NCBI RefSeq assembly: GCF_028368935.1
Contig: NZ_JAQNDK010000001.1
Coordinates: 1,240,001-1,304,000 of the forward strand
Direction of reading: 5' to 3'
Source: Sorangium aterium
GTDB lineage: Bacteria > Myxococcota_A > Polyangia > Polyangiales > Polyangiaceae
DNA length: 64,000 nucleotides
The translations under genes were made by a program, and so were the position numbers. The number at the start of each line of letters is the position of its first letter. Position 1 is the first letter of the stretch. Positions 1 to 7,934 of the stretch are shown piece by piece. The notes under the pieces are model-generated. The model searched no databases. It had not been told where the DNA came from and worked only from the letters and a program-made list of their open reading frames with translations.

Positions 1-2
1 AC

Positions 3-272
3 GCAGACCTCTCGGAGCAGGGCGCGGCGCGCATCGAAGGCGACACGGAGAAGCTCTTCTCCGGAGTGCCCGAGGGCGAGTGGGAGATCGCGATCGCGAT
101 CGGACGGCCAGCGGCGCTGCCAGACAGCGCGGCCGGACTGGCGGACGCACGGCCGTCTGAGAAAAAAGATAAACCATTCCGAATTTTACGCTTCAAAGTC
201 CTCCTCCTGCCGCGCGCAGCGCCGCTCCCCCTCCCCACCGCCCGACCCGCAGCGCCCTCCAAGGACCCGTGA
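3..272 (+). CDS. C-terminal part of an unrecognised protein (5' end outside window)
   Basis: An open frame enters from the left edge and ends in a TGA that overlaps the next start as GTGA. About 89 residues are visible. They contain a Glu/Trp segment (VPEGEWEIAIAIGRP) followed by a basic and proline-rich tail. The four-base overlap with the CHAT gene implies translational coupling and a shared job. In myxobacteria CHAT genes often follow an ECF sigma factor and a small partner, so this could be that partner; that is inference. No enzyme motif is visible in the fragment. Confidence 0.6.
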   Translation, partial: ADLSEQGAARIEGDTEKLFSGVPEGEWEIAIAIGRPAALPDSAAGLADARPSEKKDKPFRILRFKVLLLPRAAPLPLPTARPAAPSKDP

Positions 273-3145
273 CGCGCTGGCGAGCGCTCCGGCCCGCGCT
301 GGGCGCAGCGATCCTCGGCGCGGCGGCGCTGGCGCCGGGATGCGACGCGCGCCGCCCGACGGGGACCGCAGCCCAGGCGACCACCGGGGCGTCCGTGGCC
401 CCGGCGACCGCCGCGGCGCCCGCGCCGCCGCTCGAGGTGGAGTTCGCCGGCTGCAGCGCCGTGCACGTCGGCCCCGCCTGCGCGCTGCCCGACGACCGGA
501 CCCTCCGCATCTGGGTGAAGGCCCCTGCGGACGCCCGCGTCGCGATCGCCGTCGACGCGGCCGTCGTGGCGGACGCCCCGCTCGCCTCGCTCGATGGAGC
601 GCGCGTCCAGGGAGGCGTGCTGGCGCGCGTCCCCGTCGCCGAAGGCGCCCGCGCCCTCTCGGTGACCGCCGAGCGGGGCGGCGGGCGCGCGTCGTTCCGC
701 CTGGAGCTCCGCCCGGCCGTCGACGCACCCGGGCTGAAGGAGGCCGAGACGCTGCGCCGGCGCGGCGATCTCGACGCGGCTTCCTCGGCGCTCGACGCGC
801 TGGCGTCCGACGCGGACCCCGCCGTCCAGGCCCTGGCGATCGGCAAGCGCGCGCGCGTGGACCTCGCGCGCGGCAGGATCCCGGAGGCGATCGCGGGCTT
901 CGAGGCGTCGATCCGGGCGCACCGGGAGGCGGGGCGGATCTCCGACGAGTTCCTCGACCGCTTCGCGCTGTCGTACGCCCTCCTCTTCAACGGGCGCAGG
1001 TTCGCGGAGGCGCGGGCGGCACTCGACGCGCTCGGGCCGCTCGAGGCGAGCCACCCCGAGGGGCGCGCGGTGAAGCCGTACTACGCGGCGCTGCTCTCGT
1101 CCGAGGCCGGCGACCTGCGCGCGGCGCTCCGGCAGCTGGACGCGTCAGCGGCGGGCGCGGAGCGCCTCGGCCTGAGCGACCACCGGCTGCACGTGCTCCA
1201 GGAGCGCGCCGACGTGCTCCAGACCCTGGGGCGACCGCTGGAGGCGCAGGCGCTGCTGCGCGACGTGCAGGCGTCCTCCCCCGCCGGGAGGGCCCCGTGC
1301 GAGCGAGCCTCCCTCCTGAACGACCTCGGCTGGAACGCGCTGCAGGTCGCGTGGGCGAGCAGCGGATCCAGCGAGCCGCGTGCGGGCGCCGAGCGGCCTC
1401 GAGCTCTCACGGACACCGAATCGCCGCTCATGGCGGCGCTCGAGCTGTACGGGGCCGCGTGCCCGAAGCCGGCGAAGCGCGCGAACGCGCTGACGAACCT
1501 GGCCCTCGCCAAGCTGGAAGCGGGCCAGGCGAGCGCGGCGCGCGCCCTCCTCGACGAGGCCCGGCGGACGGACGCGCGCCCCGACGCCGGCGTGGCGATG
1601 TACTGGCTCGAAATCGAGGGGCGCGTCGCGCTGGGCAGCGGCGATCCCGCGAGCGCGCTCCAGATCTACGGCCGGCTCGCGCGGCTCGCGGACGCGAGCG
1701 AGCTGCCGGAAGGCCGCTACCGCGCGGCGCTCGGCCGCGGGCGGGCGCTCGAGGCGATGGGGCGGCTCGACGCGGCCGCCCAGGCCTACGAGCAAGCGGA
1801 GGAGTTGCGGGGCGACCTCGGCGCGCTCGTGCCGCTCGGGCAGGGCCGGGGCGGTTACCTCGGCCGCCTCGAGGAGAGCGCGCGGCGGCTCGTCGACCTC
1901 CTGCTCCGGCGCGATCCGCGCCGCGCCGTGCGCGCCGCCCGGCGGTCGCGCGCGCGGGCGCTCGCGATGCTCGGCTGGATCGACCGGATCGAGGCGCTCG
2001 GCGGCGAGGAGCGGGCGCGCTGGGAGCGCGCCCTCGCGGCGTACCGCGAGGCGCGGGCGGCCTTCGACGAGGAGGGGCGCGACGACTGGCGGCTCTCGTC
2101 CGACGAGCTCGAGGCGGTCCGGGTGGCCCGGGCGTCGCGCGGGCGGTCGATCCGCGCGCGGCTGGAGGAGGCGCTGCTCCTGGTGCGACAGGGGGAGCCC
2201 GCGGCGGTGGAGGTCGAGGCGGCGCCGGCGCTGGAAGAGGGCGAGCTGATGCTCGTGGTCCATCCGATCCGCGAAGGATGGGCCGGCTTCGCAATCACCC
2301 GCGACGGCGTCGTGGCCCAGCGGCTGCCGGCGCTCGACGCCTCCGCGCCGGCCGCGGCGCTGGCCCCGCGGCTGCTCGCGCCGTTCGATGCGCAGCTGCG
2401 CGCCGCGACGCGCCTCCGCGTCGCCGCCCATGGCGAGCTCGCTCGCGTCGACTTCCACGCCCTGCCCTGGGACGGCGCGCCGCTCGTCGCGCGCATGCCG
2501 GTGACGTATGGCCTGGATCTCCCCCGGCGCGGCGCGCGGCCCGCGGAGGGCGCCGGCGCGGGGCAAGCGCCGGAGCGCGCGCTCGTCGTCGCGGATCCGC
2601 GGCGCGATCTGCCGGCCGCGCGGCGCGAGGCGGACGCTGTCGCGGCGGCGCTCTCCGGGAAGGGGCTGCGCGTCGAGCGGCTGTCGGGCGGGCTCGCCAC
2701 GCGCCGAGCGGTGGCCAACGCGCTGGAGGAGCCCGGGCTCGCGCTCTTCCATTACGCGGGCCACGGCGTCTTCGGGGGCCTCGACGGCTGGGACAGCAGC
2801 CTCGCGCTCTCCGGCGGGAGCGAGCTCGCCGTGGGCGACATCCTGGCGCTGCGCCGGGCGCCCGCGCGGGCGGTCCTGTCCGGCTGCGATACGGCGCGCA
2901 CGGAGGCCGCGTCCGGGGCGCGGGGGCTCGGGCTCGGCCTGGCCCAGGCGCTGCTGATCGCCGGCGCGCGCTCGGTGATCGCGGCGACGCGCCCGGTCGA
3001 CGACGCCCTGGCGGAGCGGGTGATGGCCGCGCTCTACGCCGGCGAGCGAGGAGAGCCGGGCGAGCAGCTCCGCGAGGCCAGCCTCGCGGCGCTGCGCGCG
3101 GATCCGTCGAGCGACTGGGCGAGCTTCCGGGCGCTCGTCCCCTGA
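269..3145 (+). CDS. TPR-repeat protein with C-terminal CHAT (caspase-like) peptidase domain
   Basis: The 958-residue protein starts at a GTG that overlaps the upstream stop. An N-terminal hydrophobic stretch (AILGAAALAPGC) looks like a lipoprotein signal, which would put the protein at the membrane. Residues about 150-580 are Ala/Leu/Arg-rich helical repeats of TPR type. The last 300 residues form a CHAT domain: the histidine in HYAGHG (about residue 832) and the cysteine in LSGCDTAR (about residue 873) are the expected His-Cys dyad. CHAT proteins are caspase/separase-clan cysteine peptidases, here probably with TPR-mediated substrate or partner binding. Both catalytic residues are present, so it should be active. 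The target is unknown. Confidence 0.88.
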   Translation: MTRWRALRPALGAAILGAAALAPGCDARRPTGTAAQATTGASVAPATAAAPAPPLEVEFAGCSAVHVGPACALPDDRTLRIWVKAPADARVAIAVDAAVVADAPLASLDGARVQGGVLARVPVAEGARALSVTAERGGGRASFRLELRPAVDAPGLKEAETLRRRGDLDAASSALDALASDADPAVQALAIGKRARVDLARGRIPEAIAGFEASIRAHREAGRISDEFLDRFALSYALLFNGRRFAEARAALDALGPLEASHPEGRAVKPYYAALLSSEAGDLRAALRQLDASAAGAERLGLSDHRLHVLQERADVLQTLGRPLEAQALLRDVQASSPAGRAPCERASLLNDLGWNALQVAWASSGSSEPRAGAERPRALTDTESPLMAALELYGAACPKPAKRANALTNLALAKLEAGQASAARALLDEARRTDARPDAGVAMYWLEIEGRVALGSGDPASALQIYGRLARLADASELPEGRYRAALGRGRALEAMGRLDAAAQAYEQAEELRGDLGALVPLGQGRGGYLGRLEESARRLVDLLLRRDPRRAVRAARRSRARALAMLGWIDRIEALGGEERARWERALAAYREARAAFDEEGRDDWRLSSDELEAVRVARASRGRSIRARLEEALLLVRQGEPAAVEVEAAPALEEGELMLVVHPIREGWAGFAITRDGVVAQRLPALDASAPAAALAPRLLAPFDAQLRAATRLRVAAHGELARVDFHALPWDGAPLVARMPVTYGLDLPRRGARPAEGAGAGQAPERALVVADPRRDLPAARREADAVAAALSGKGLRVERLSGGLATRRAVANALEEPGLALFHYAGHGVFGGLDGWDSSLALSGGSELAVGDILALRRAPARAVLSGCDTARTEAASGARGLGLGLAQALLIAGARSVIAATRPVDDALAERVMAALYAGERGEPGEQLREASLAALRADPSSDWASFRALVP

Positions 3146-3242
3146 CCGATCGGGAGAGGGATCGAGCTGTGTCTGTCAGAGGCCAGAGGGCGACGGCGAA
3201 GAGAAGATCGACCCCGGAAACGGTATACGGAGGATCTGAACG

Positions 3243-3725
3243 ATGCGTACCTCGATTCTTGGTCTGAGCACCCTTGTCCTCACCGCGTGCGGTCCATCGA
3301 TGGACGCCACGCCTGTCGAGTCGGTCGCGGACACCGGACAGGCGGCGCAAGCGCTGTCATCCGGTGCGCGGCCGCAGCCGCAACGCCGGATCAAGGACGA
3401 GCCCATGCAACCGGCAGATCCTCAGTGCGGCGCGTGCGCGGCGTACGTCCTGAGCACTCGGACGCTGTACCTGTTCATCGCCCAGAAGGAATCGATGCCC
3501 AACGTCTCGATGACGCTCTACTCGACGAGGGGTGTACCGCTCGCGACCTACAAGGTCGCTCCGAAGCCCGACGGCTCCGCGAAGGCCATCTACGCCCTGG
3601 ACCAGGGGCTCGCCAAAGACGTGGGATGGGCCAGCGTGCGATGGATGGACCAGGGCGCAACGCAGGAGCTCCGCGCAGGCGTGCAGACGACGTGGAGCGG
3701 GTGGGCCGTCCTGGGCCAGCAATGA
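3243..3725 (+). CDS. Small predicted lipoprotein, function unknown
   Basis: This 160-residue protein starts at an ATG preceded by a clear ribosome binding site (GGAGG). A short signal sequence ends in a lipobox-like LTAC, so it is probably lipidated at about Cys16. The mature part has a Pro/Arg/Gln-rich linker and then a compact region with two cysteines (QCGAC) and alternating hydrophobic residues, possibly a small beta-sandwich. It is about 100 bp downstream of the CHAT gene on the same strand and might be co-transcribed. I do not recognise the family. Confidence 0.75.
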   Translation: MRTSILGLSTLVLTACGPSMDATPVESVADTGQAAQALSSGARPQPQRRIKDEPMQPADPQCGACAAYVLSTRTLYLFIAQKESMPNVSMTLYSTRGVPLATYKVAPKPDGSAKAIYALDQGLAKDVGWASVRWMDQGATQELRAGVQTTWSGWAVLGQQ

Positions 3726-3882
3726 CGGTCGGAGGCTGAAGAGAGGGCGGGCGCAGGGCTGTCGGAGCGAAGAGCGACGGCCCGCGCCGCATCGGCGCTG
3801 CACGAGAGACGGCGACGGCGCCTGCCATGGTTGGCGGGCGCCGTCGCTCAAGCGAGGCGGACTCGGCAGGCTCCGCGCGGCG

Positions 3883-4342
3883 TCACGAGGCCAGGCACCT
3901 CACGTAGCTCGCAAGGCATGTCGCGTCTCGCGCCTGCCGGTGGCGGTCGCACTCCATGTAGCAGGGGGAAACGCTGACAAGACACACGCCCGTGGCGCGG
4001 TCGCAGTACTGCTGCTCGCAGCGCTCATAGCACGCGGCCCGGTACCCTTCATTCGCGGCCCGGCATACAGCGAGCGCGGCGTCGCACGCCGCGCGGCTCC
4101 GGTTCGGCGGGTGCATCCGTGCCATGCGGCTCCCCCGCCACGCCCGAGATCTCGCCCGGCGTGTCCATCGCGGTGGCCTGCTCACCGAGCGCGCCCGCCT
4201 GGGCCCACGCCTCGTCGAGGGGGTCCGGCGCCGGGTCCGTCGGTTGCCCAGCGTCGACCATGCAGCCGGTGAGCGCGGCCGCGAGGGTGCCCGTGAGCGC
4301 GGTCGCGAGGACGCGAGTGTGTCTGTCTAGATACGAGAGCAT
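3883..4342 (-). pseudogene. Cys-rich lipoprotein gene split by a frameshift
   Basis: Reading leftward from the ATG at 4342, one frame gives a lipoprotein signal (lipobox LTGC at about residue 27) and an acidic/Pro-rich stretch. It then degenerates into Arg-rich sequence and stops at 4049. The coding continues in another frame to 3883 as a cysteine-rich domain with at least eight Cys residues (for example CYERCEQQYC). A single-base change joins the two; the run of five C on the + strand at 4132-4136 is a good candidate site. Either the gene is broken or the base is a sequencing error. The rejoined product would be a secreted Cys-rich lipoprotein of about 150 residues, family unknown. Confidence 0.6.
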
Positions 4343-4445
4343 ACGTTACTCCTGTACTCTGTGTGATTGCATATTCAACGAGCCTCTGGCCGCGGCGATG
4401 ACGAGCCTTGTCAGCGCCGCGGCGTCACCTCGAGAACCGTCCCCT

Positions 4446-6113
4446 TCACGGATGGAAGTTCACCGGCACCTTGTTGCTCGCACCGCTCGCGTTGCGCACG
4501 CGGATGTACCCGGGGCCGACGCCGCGCGGGACCCGCACCGTGAGGTTCGTCGGACTGAGGCTGGTCAGGCTGGCGAGGACGGTGTGCGTGGCGTCCACGA
4601 ACTCGACCTGCGTGCCGATCCCGAAGCCCGAGCCGGTCAGGCTCACGGTCGTGTCCCAGTGCATGACGTCGGCGTTGTTGAAGTCGAGCCAGAGCCCGCC
4701 GCGCACGAAGACGCCGGACGAGAGCATCGGGCTCTCCTGGAGGATCATCTGCTCGTGATCGAGGAAGTCGGTCGTCGGATAGTCGCCGTGCCACGCCATG
4801 ATCGTCGTGCCCGAGTAGCCGTCCGGGTGGTGCAGGCCGAACGAGTGCCCGAGCTCGTGGGCGACGGTCCCCTTCGGCACGCCGCCGCTGCACTGCCACG
4901 TGGCGTATCCGCAATGGAGCGCGAGCGGCTCCCGCACGCCGGAGAGGGGCTCAAGCACCCAGTCGCCCACGAGGGCGTATCCGGTGTAGTCGCCCTGGAG
5001 GTTGGCGCCCGCCCAGCCGCCGCCGCCCTGCCCGAAGACCAGCGTGGACTGCCGCGCAGGGAAGCCGCCGACGGCCTGTGACACCGCGTTGAGCCAGTTC
5101 GGGAGCTCCTGCGGGTTGCTCTGGCAGGCGCTCGTCGGCGTCGGGCCGCAGCGCATGGTCAGGTAGTTCTGGGACGAGCGCACCGGCTGGACGAAGCCCA
5201 CCAGGTGGAACGAGCCGCCCGACTCCTCGCGGTACCAGCCGCGCAGCTCGTCGAGGTACGTGTTGATGGCGTCGACGTACTCCTGGTGATACGGCTGGTC
5301 GCTCGGATAGACGTAATACGCCCTCACCGGGTAGACCTCGCCCGCCGCGAGCTGCGCCACCTGCGCGTCGCTCAGGGACTGCTGGTAGAGGCGGACCTCG
5401 TCGATCAGCCCATCGTACGCGTTCCAGCTGGGGTGTCCGCCGATGACGATCGGCCGCGTCGATTGCTGAAGCGCGCCGGACGCGGGCGTCGACGCGCGGA
5501 GCACGCCGTTGACGTAGAGCTTGAGCGCCGCGCCGTCGTACACGCCGGCGACGTGCGCCCACGCGTTGGCGACGGCCGGGGCCTGGACGATCGCGCGCCG
5601 GCCGGCGCCGCCGTCGGGGAAGGCCACGGAGAAGAAGTACTTGCCGTTGTCGATGCCGAGCAGGAACGAATCCGCGGCGTACCACTGGTTGACGATGGTG
5701 CGACTCCCCGTCACGCTCCGCGGGTTGACCCAGGCCGCCGCGGTGATCCGGTCCTGGAAGTGGAGGTAGCTCCTCCCCTCGCTGCTGATCTCGACCCGAT
5801 CCCCTGCCCCGTCGAAGTCGCCGGCCGACAGGGACCATCCGGGGCTGCAAAGGCGGCGGCCGGACATCACGCCGAACGCCCCCCGGCCCGAGTCCTCGCG
5901 AACGCGCGTGATCGCGCCGGCCGCGCAGGTGTCGAAGCTCCAGTAGGCCGCCGGCGTCGGCAGGCTGGCCCGGTCCGCCACGAGCGGGCTGGAGGCCTCA
6001 GCGATCGCCTCGTCTCCAGGCTCATCCGCAGGGCCGGCCGCGACGCACCCCGCGAGGCTCGCCGCCAGGGTGAGGACGATCGTTCGAGCTACCGTGTGCA
6101 TGGGAGTCCGCAT
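4446..6113 (-). CDS. Secreted lipoprotein metalloprotease with LamG domain
   Basis: The protein has 555 residues. The start at 6113 was chosen because AGAAAGG lies about 11 bases upstream, whereas the in-frame ATG at 6101 has no site. A signal peptide ends in lipobox SLAGC. Residues about 50-250 form a LamG/concanavalin-like fold (AYWSFD at its start, DGLIDEVRLY at its end). The protease domain carries HELGHSFGLHH, the HExxHxxGxxH zinc motif of metzincin-type peptidases, near residue 410. The C-terminal 80 residues look like an IPT/TIG beta-sandwich. It probably acts on the cell surface or outside the cell. It stands alone, and a terminator separates it from the P450 gene upstream of it. Confidence 0.85.
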   Translation of the reverse strand: MRTPMHTVARTIVLTLAASLAGCVAAGPADEPGDEAIAEASSPLVADRASLPTPAAYWSFDTCAAGAITRVREDSGRGAFGVMSGRRLCSPGWSLSAGDFDGAGDRVEISSEGRSYLHFQDRITAAAWVNPRSVTGSRTIVNQWYAADSFLLGIDNGKYFFSVAFPDGGAGRRAIVQAPAVANAWAHVAGVYDGAALKLYVNGVLRASTPASGALQQSTRPIVIGGHPSWNAYDGLIDEVRLYQQSLSDAQVAQLAAGEVYPVRAYYVYPSDQPYHQEYVDAINTYLDELRGWYREESGGSFHLVGFVQPVRSSQNYLTMRCGPTPTSACQSNPQELPNWLNAVSQAVGGFPARQSTLVFGQGGGGWAGANLQGDYTGYALVGDWVLEPLSGVREPLALHCGYATWQCSGGVPKGTVAHELGHSFGLHHPDGYSGTTIMAWHGDYPTTDFLDHEQMILQESPMLSSGVFVRGGLWLDFNNADVMHWDTTVSLTGSGFGIGTQVEFVDATHTVLASLTSLSPTNLTVRVPRGVGPGYIRVRNASGASNKVPVNFHP

Positions 6114-6281
6114 GGGAATGGATGCCTTTCTCGCCTGGCGCGCGCGCTCCTCGTCGGAATGCGGAGCGCGCCGGCCGTGCCAGTGCCGTGGAAGAAGGCA
6201 GCGCTCAGGATTTCGTCCCGAGCCGTCCGCCTGCCTGCCTGTTACTTCGCCGCGGCTCCCCGGGGCCTGACATGGGCCGAG

Positions 6282-6306
6282 AAAAAAAGATGGCGGGGGC
6301 TCCGCC
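6282..6306 (-). terminator. Rho-independent terminator after the P450 gene
   Basis: Read leftward, GGCGG-AGCCC-CCGCC forms a five-pair GC stem followed by ATC and seven T. It lies 55 bases past the P450 stop and so probably ends the polyketide operon transcript before the metalloprotease gene. Confidence 0.6.
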
Positions 6307-6361
6307 CGGGAGGAGAGGCCGGGTGGTCGCGCCGCCGGCCAGGTGCGCCGAGCCCAGGCCC

Positions 6362-7840
6362 TCAGGCCCGGGCGCTGTACGGGCAGCCGTGAGCTCTCAT
6401 GGCGGCCGCCGCGGGCTCCGTCACCACGGGCTCCGCAGCGGGCGCCCCCCGCCCCGCCGGCGCCGCGCGTACGACGCTCGACGGCTCCCGCCGCTTCAGG
6501 ATCATGCGCATCCCGTTCACCGGCTGGAGCGAGATGAAGCCGCGGCAACGCGGGTCGAAGCCGGGGACCAGCAGGAGCCGGTAGCGCTGGAGCGCCATCG
6601 CGACCATGATCTTGCCCTCCAGCTGCCCCATGAACTCGCCAAGGCAGATCCGCTGACCGGCGCCGAAGGGGATGAAGGCGAGCTTGTCGTCCGCGCTCCG
6701 CCGGTGGTTCGCGAAGCGCTCGGGCTTGAACTCCAGCGGATCGCTCCAGAACTCCGGGTGCCGGTGCGTGACCCACGGGACGATGGCCACCGTCGACCCC
6801 GCGGCGACCTGGTAACCGCCGATGACGTCGTCCTCCAGCGGGCTGCGGAGGATGAACGGCACGGACGGCAGGAGCCGGAGGCACTCGTTGAAGACCATGG
6901 TGAGGTAAGGCATCGACTCGATGTCCTTCGCCGTCGGAGACCGGCCGCCGAGGACGCGGTCGATCTCGTCGGTGAGGCGGGCGTACACCTCGGGGTGCTG
7001 CGCGACCTGGTACAGCGCCCACGAGGCGGTGACGCTCGATGTCTCGTGGCCGACCATCAGGATGGTCTTGATCTCGTCCCGCAGCTGCGCGCGGTCCATC
7101 TTGGCGCCGGTCTCGGGATCGACCGAGTTCATGAGGCGGACGAGCACGTTGTCCTCCCCACCGGCGCCGCGCTGGTAGCCGTCGATGATGCCGTCGATCA
7201 CGGTGTGCACGCGGTCCATGGCCCGGCGGAAGCGCAGGTGGCTGGGCAGCGGCCAGGACAGGGGCGGGTTGACCAAGGAGTACATCCGCTTGAGCGCGAT
7301 CGACAGCGCATATTTGAACGCCTCGCGGACGGTGTCCGTGTGGGCCTCCAGCGCCGCGCCGAAGAACGCCTCGCCCGCGATACCGAACGTCACGTCCATC
7401 ATGTCGTCGTTGATGTCGCGCTCGAACTCGCCCGGCTGGGCGTCCCAGCGCCGCAGCACCGCTTCCATGTGTTCGACGATGATGGGGACGAACTTGAGCG
7501 TGTTGGCGTGGTTGAACTGGGGCTGGACGTGCCTTCGCTGGCGCCGCCAGAGCTCGCCCTCGCTGTTCACGAGGCCCCAGCCGAGCACGGGGGCGAGCTC
7601 GTGGTAGCGCTTCCCCTTGGGGTAGTTCCGGACGTTCGTGCGAAGGACGTGCGCGATGTCGTTCGGGTGAAACGCCATGACGAAGTCCTCGGCCCCGGGC
7701 GCCCGCAGGCGCACGACGTCGCCATACCGCGCGAAGAGGTCCTCGTAATGACGCATGTTACCGGTCCTGAAGTTCGCCAGGTACCGCAGGCTGGCGAGCG
7801 GGCCAGGGCCCGGGGGCTGCCGATCGAGCGTGGCACTCAT
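6362..7840 (-). CDS. Cytochrome P450
   Basis: The 492-residue protein has the P450 hallmarks in order: I-helix GHETSS (about residue 265), ExxR as ECLR (about 320), and the heme loop FGAGQRICLG with its cysteine ligand (about 400). The overall layout resembles the bacterial class that hydroxylates lipid-like substrates. An Ala/Pro-rich C-terminal tail of about 45 residues extends beyond the usual end. It is the last gene of the leftward synthase-PPTase-ACP/reductase operon, 94 bases after the previous stop, so it is likely to oxidise the synthase product. It needs electron partners that are not encoded nearby. Confidence 0.92.
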   Translation of the reverse strand: MSATLDRQPPGPGPLASLRYLANFRTGNMRHYEDLFARYGDVVRLRAPGAEDFVMAFHPNDIAHVLRTNVRNYPKGKRYHELAPVLGWGLVNSEGELWRRQRRHVQPQFNHANTLKFVPIIVEHMEAVLRRWDAQPGEFERDINDDMMDVTFGIAGEAFFGAALEAHTDTVREAFKYALSIALKRMYSLVNPPLSWPLPSHLRFRRAMDRVHTVIDGIIDGYQRGAGGEDNVLVRLMNSVDPETGAKMDRAQLRDEIKTILMVGHETSSVTASWALYQVAQHPEVYARLTDEIDRVLGGRSPTAKDIESMPYLTMVFNECLRLLPSVPFILRSPLEDDVIGGYQVAAGSTVAIVPWVTHRHPEFWSDPLEFKPERFANHRRSADDKLAFIPFGAGQRICLGEFMGQLEGKIMVAMALQRYRLLLVPGFDPRCRGFISLQPVNGMRMILKRREPSSVVRAAPAGRGAPAAEPVVTEPAAAAMRAHGCPYSARA

Positions 7841-7934
7841 GATTCCTCCTTCTTCGCGAGCTCCAGGGAAGCTGACGTGAGCTGGTCAGCGCGGGCCTGC
7901 GCCGAGCGCGCCCCGACGCCGCCGATCGCCGCGG

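Noticed and set aside
340-3267. Long reading overlapping the CHAT gene in another frame
   Set aside because: Arg/Ala/Pro-rich composition without motifs, while the CHAT frame has an intact catalytic dyad and a coupled start.
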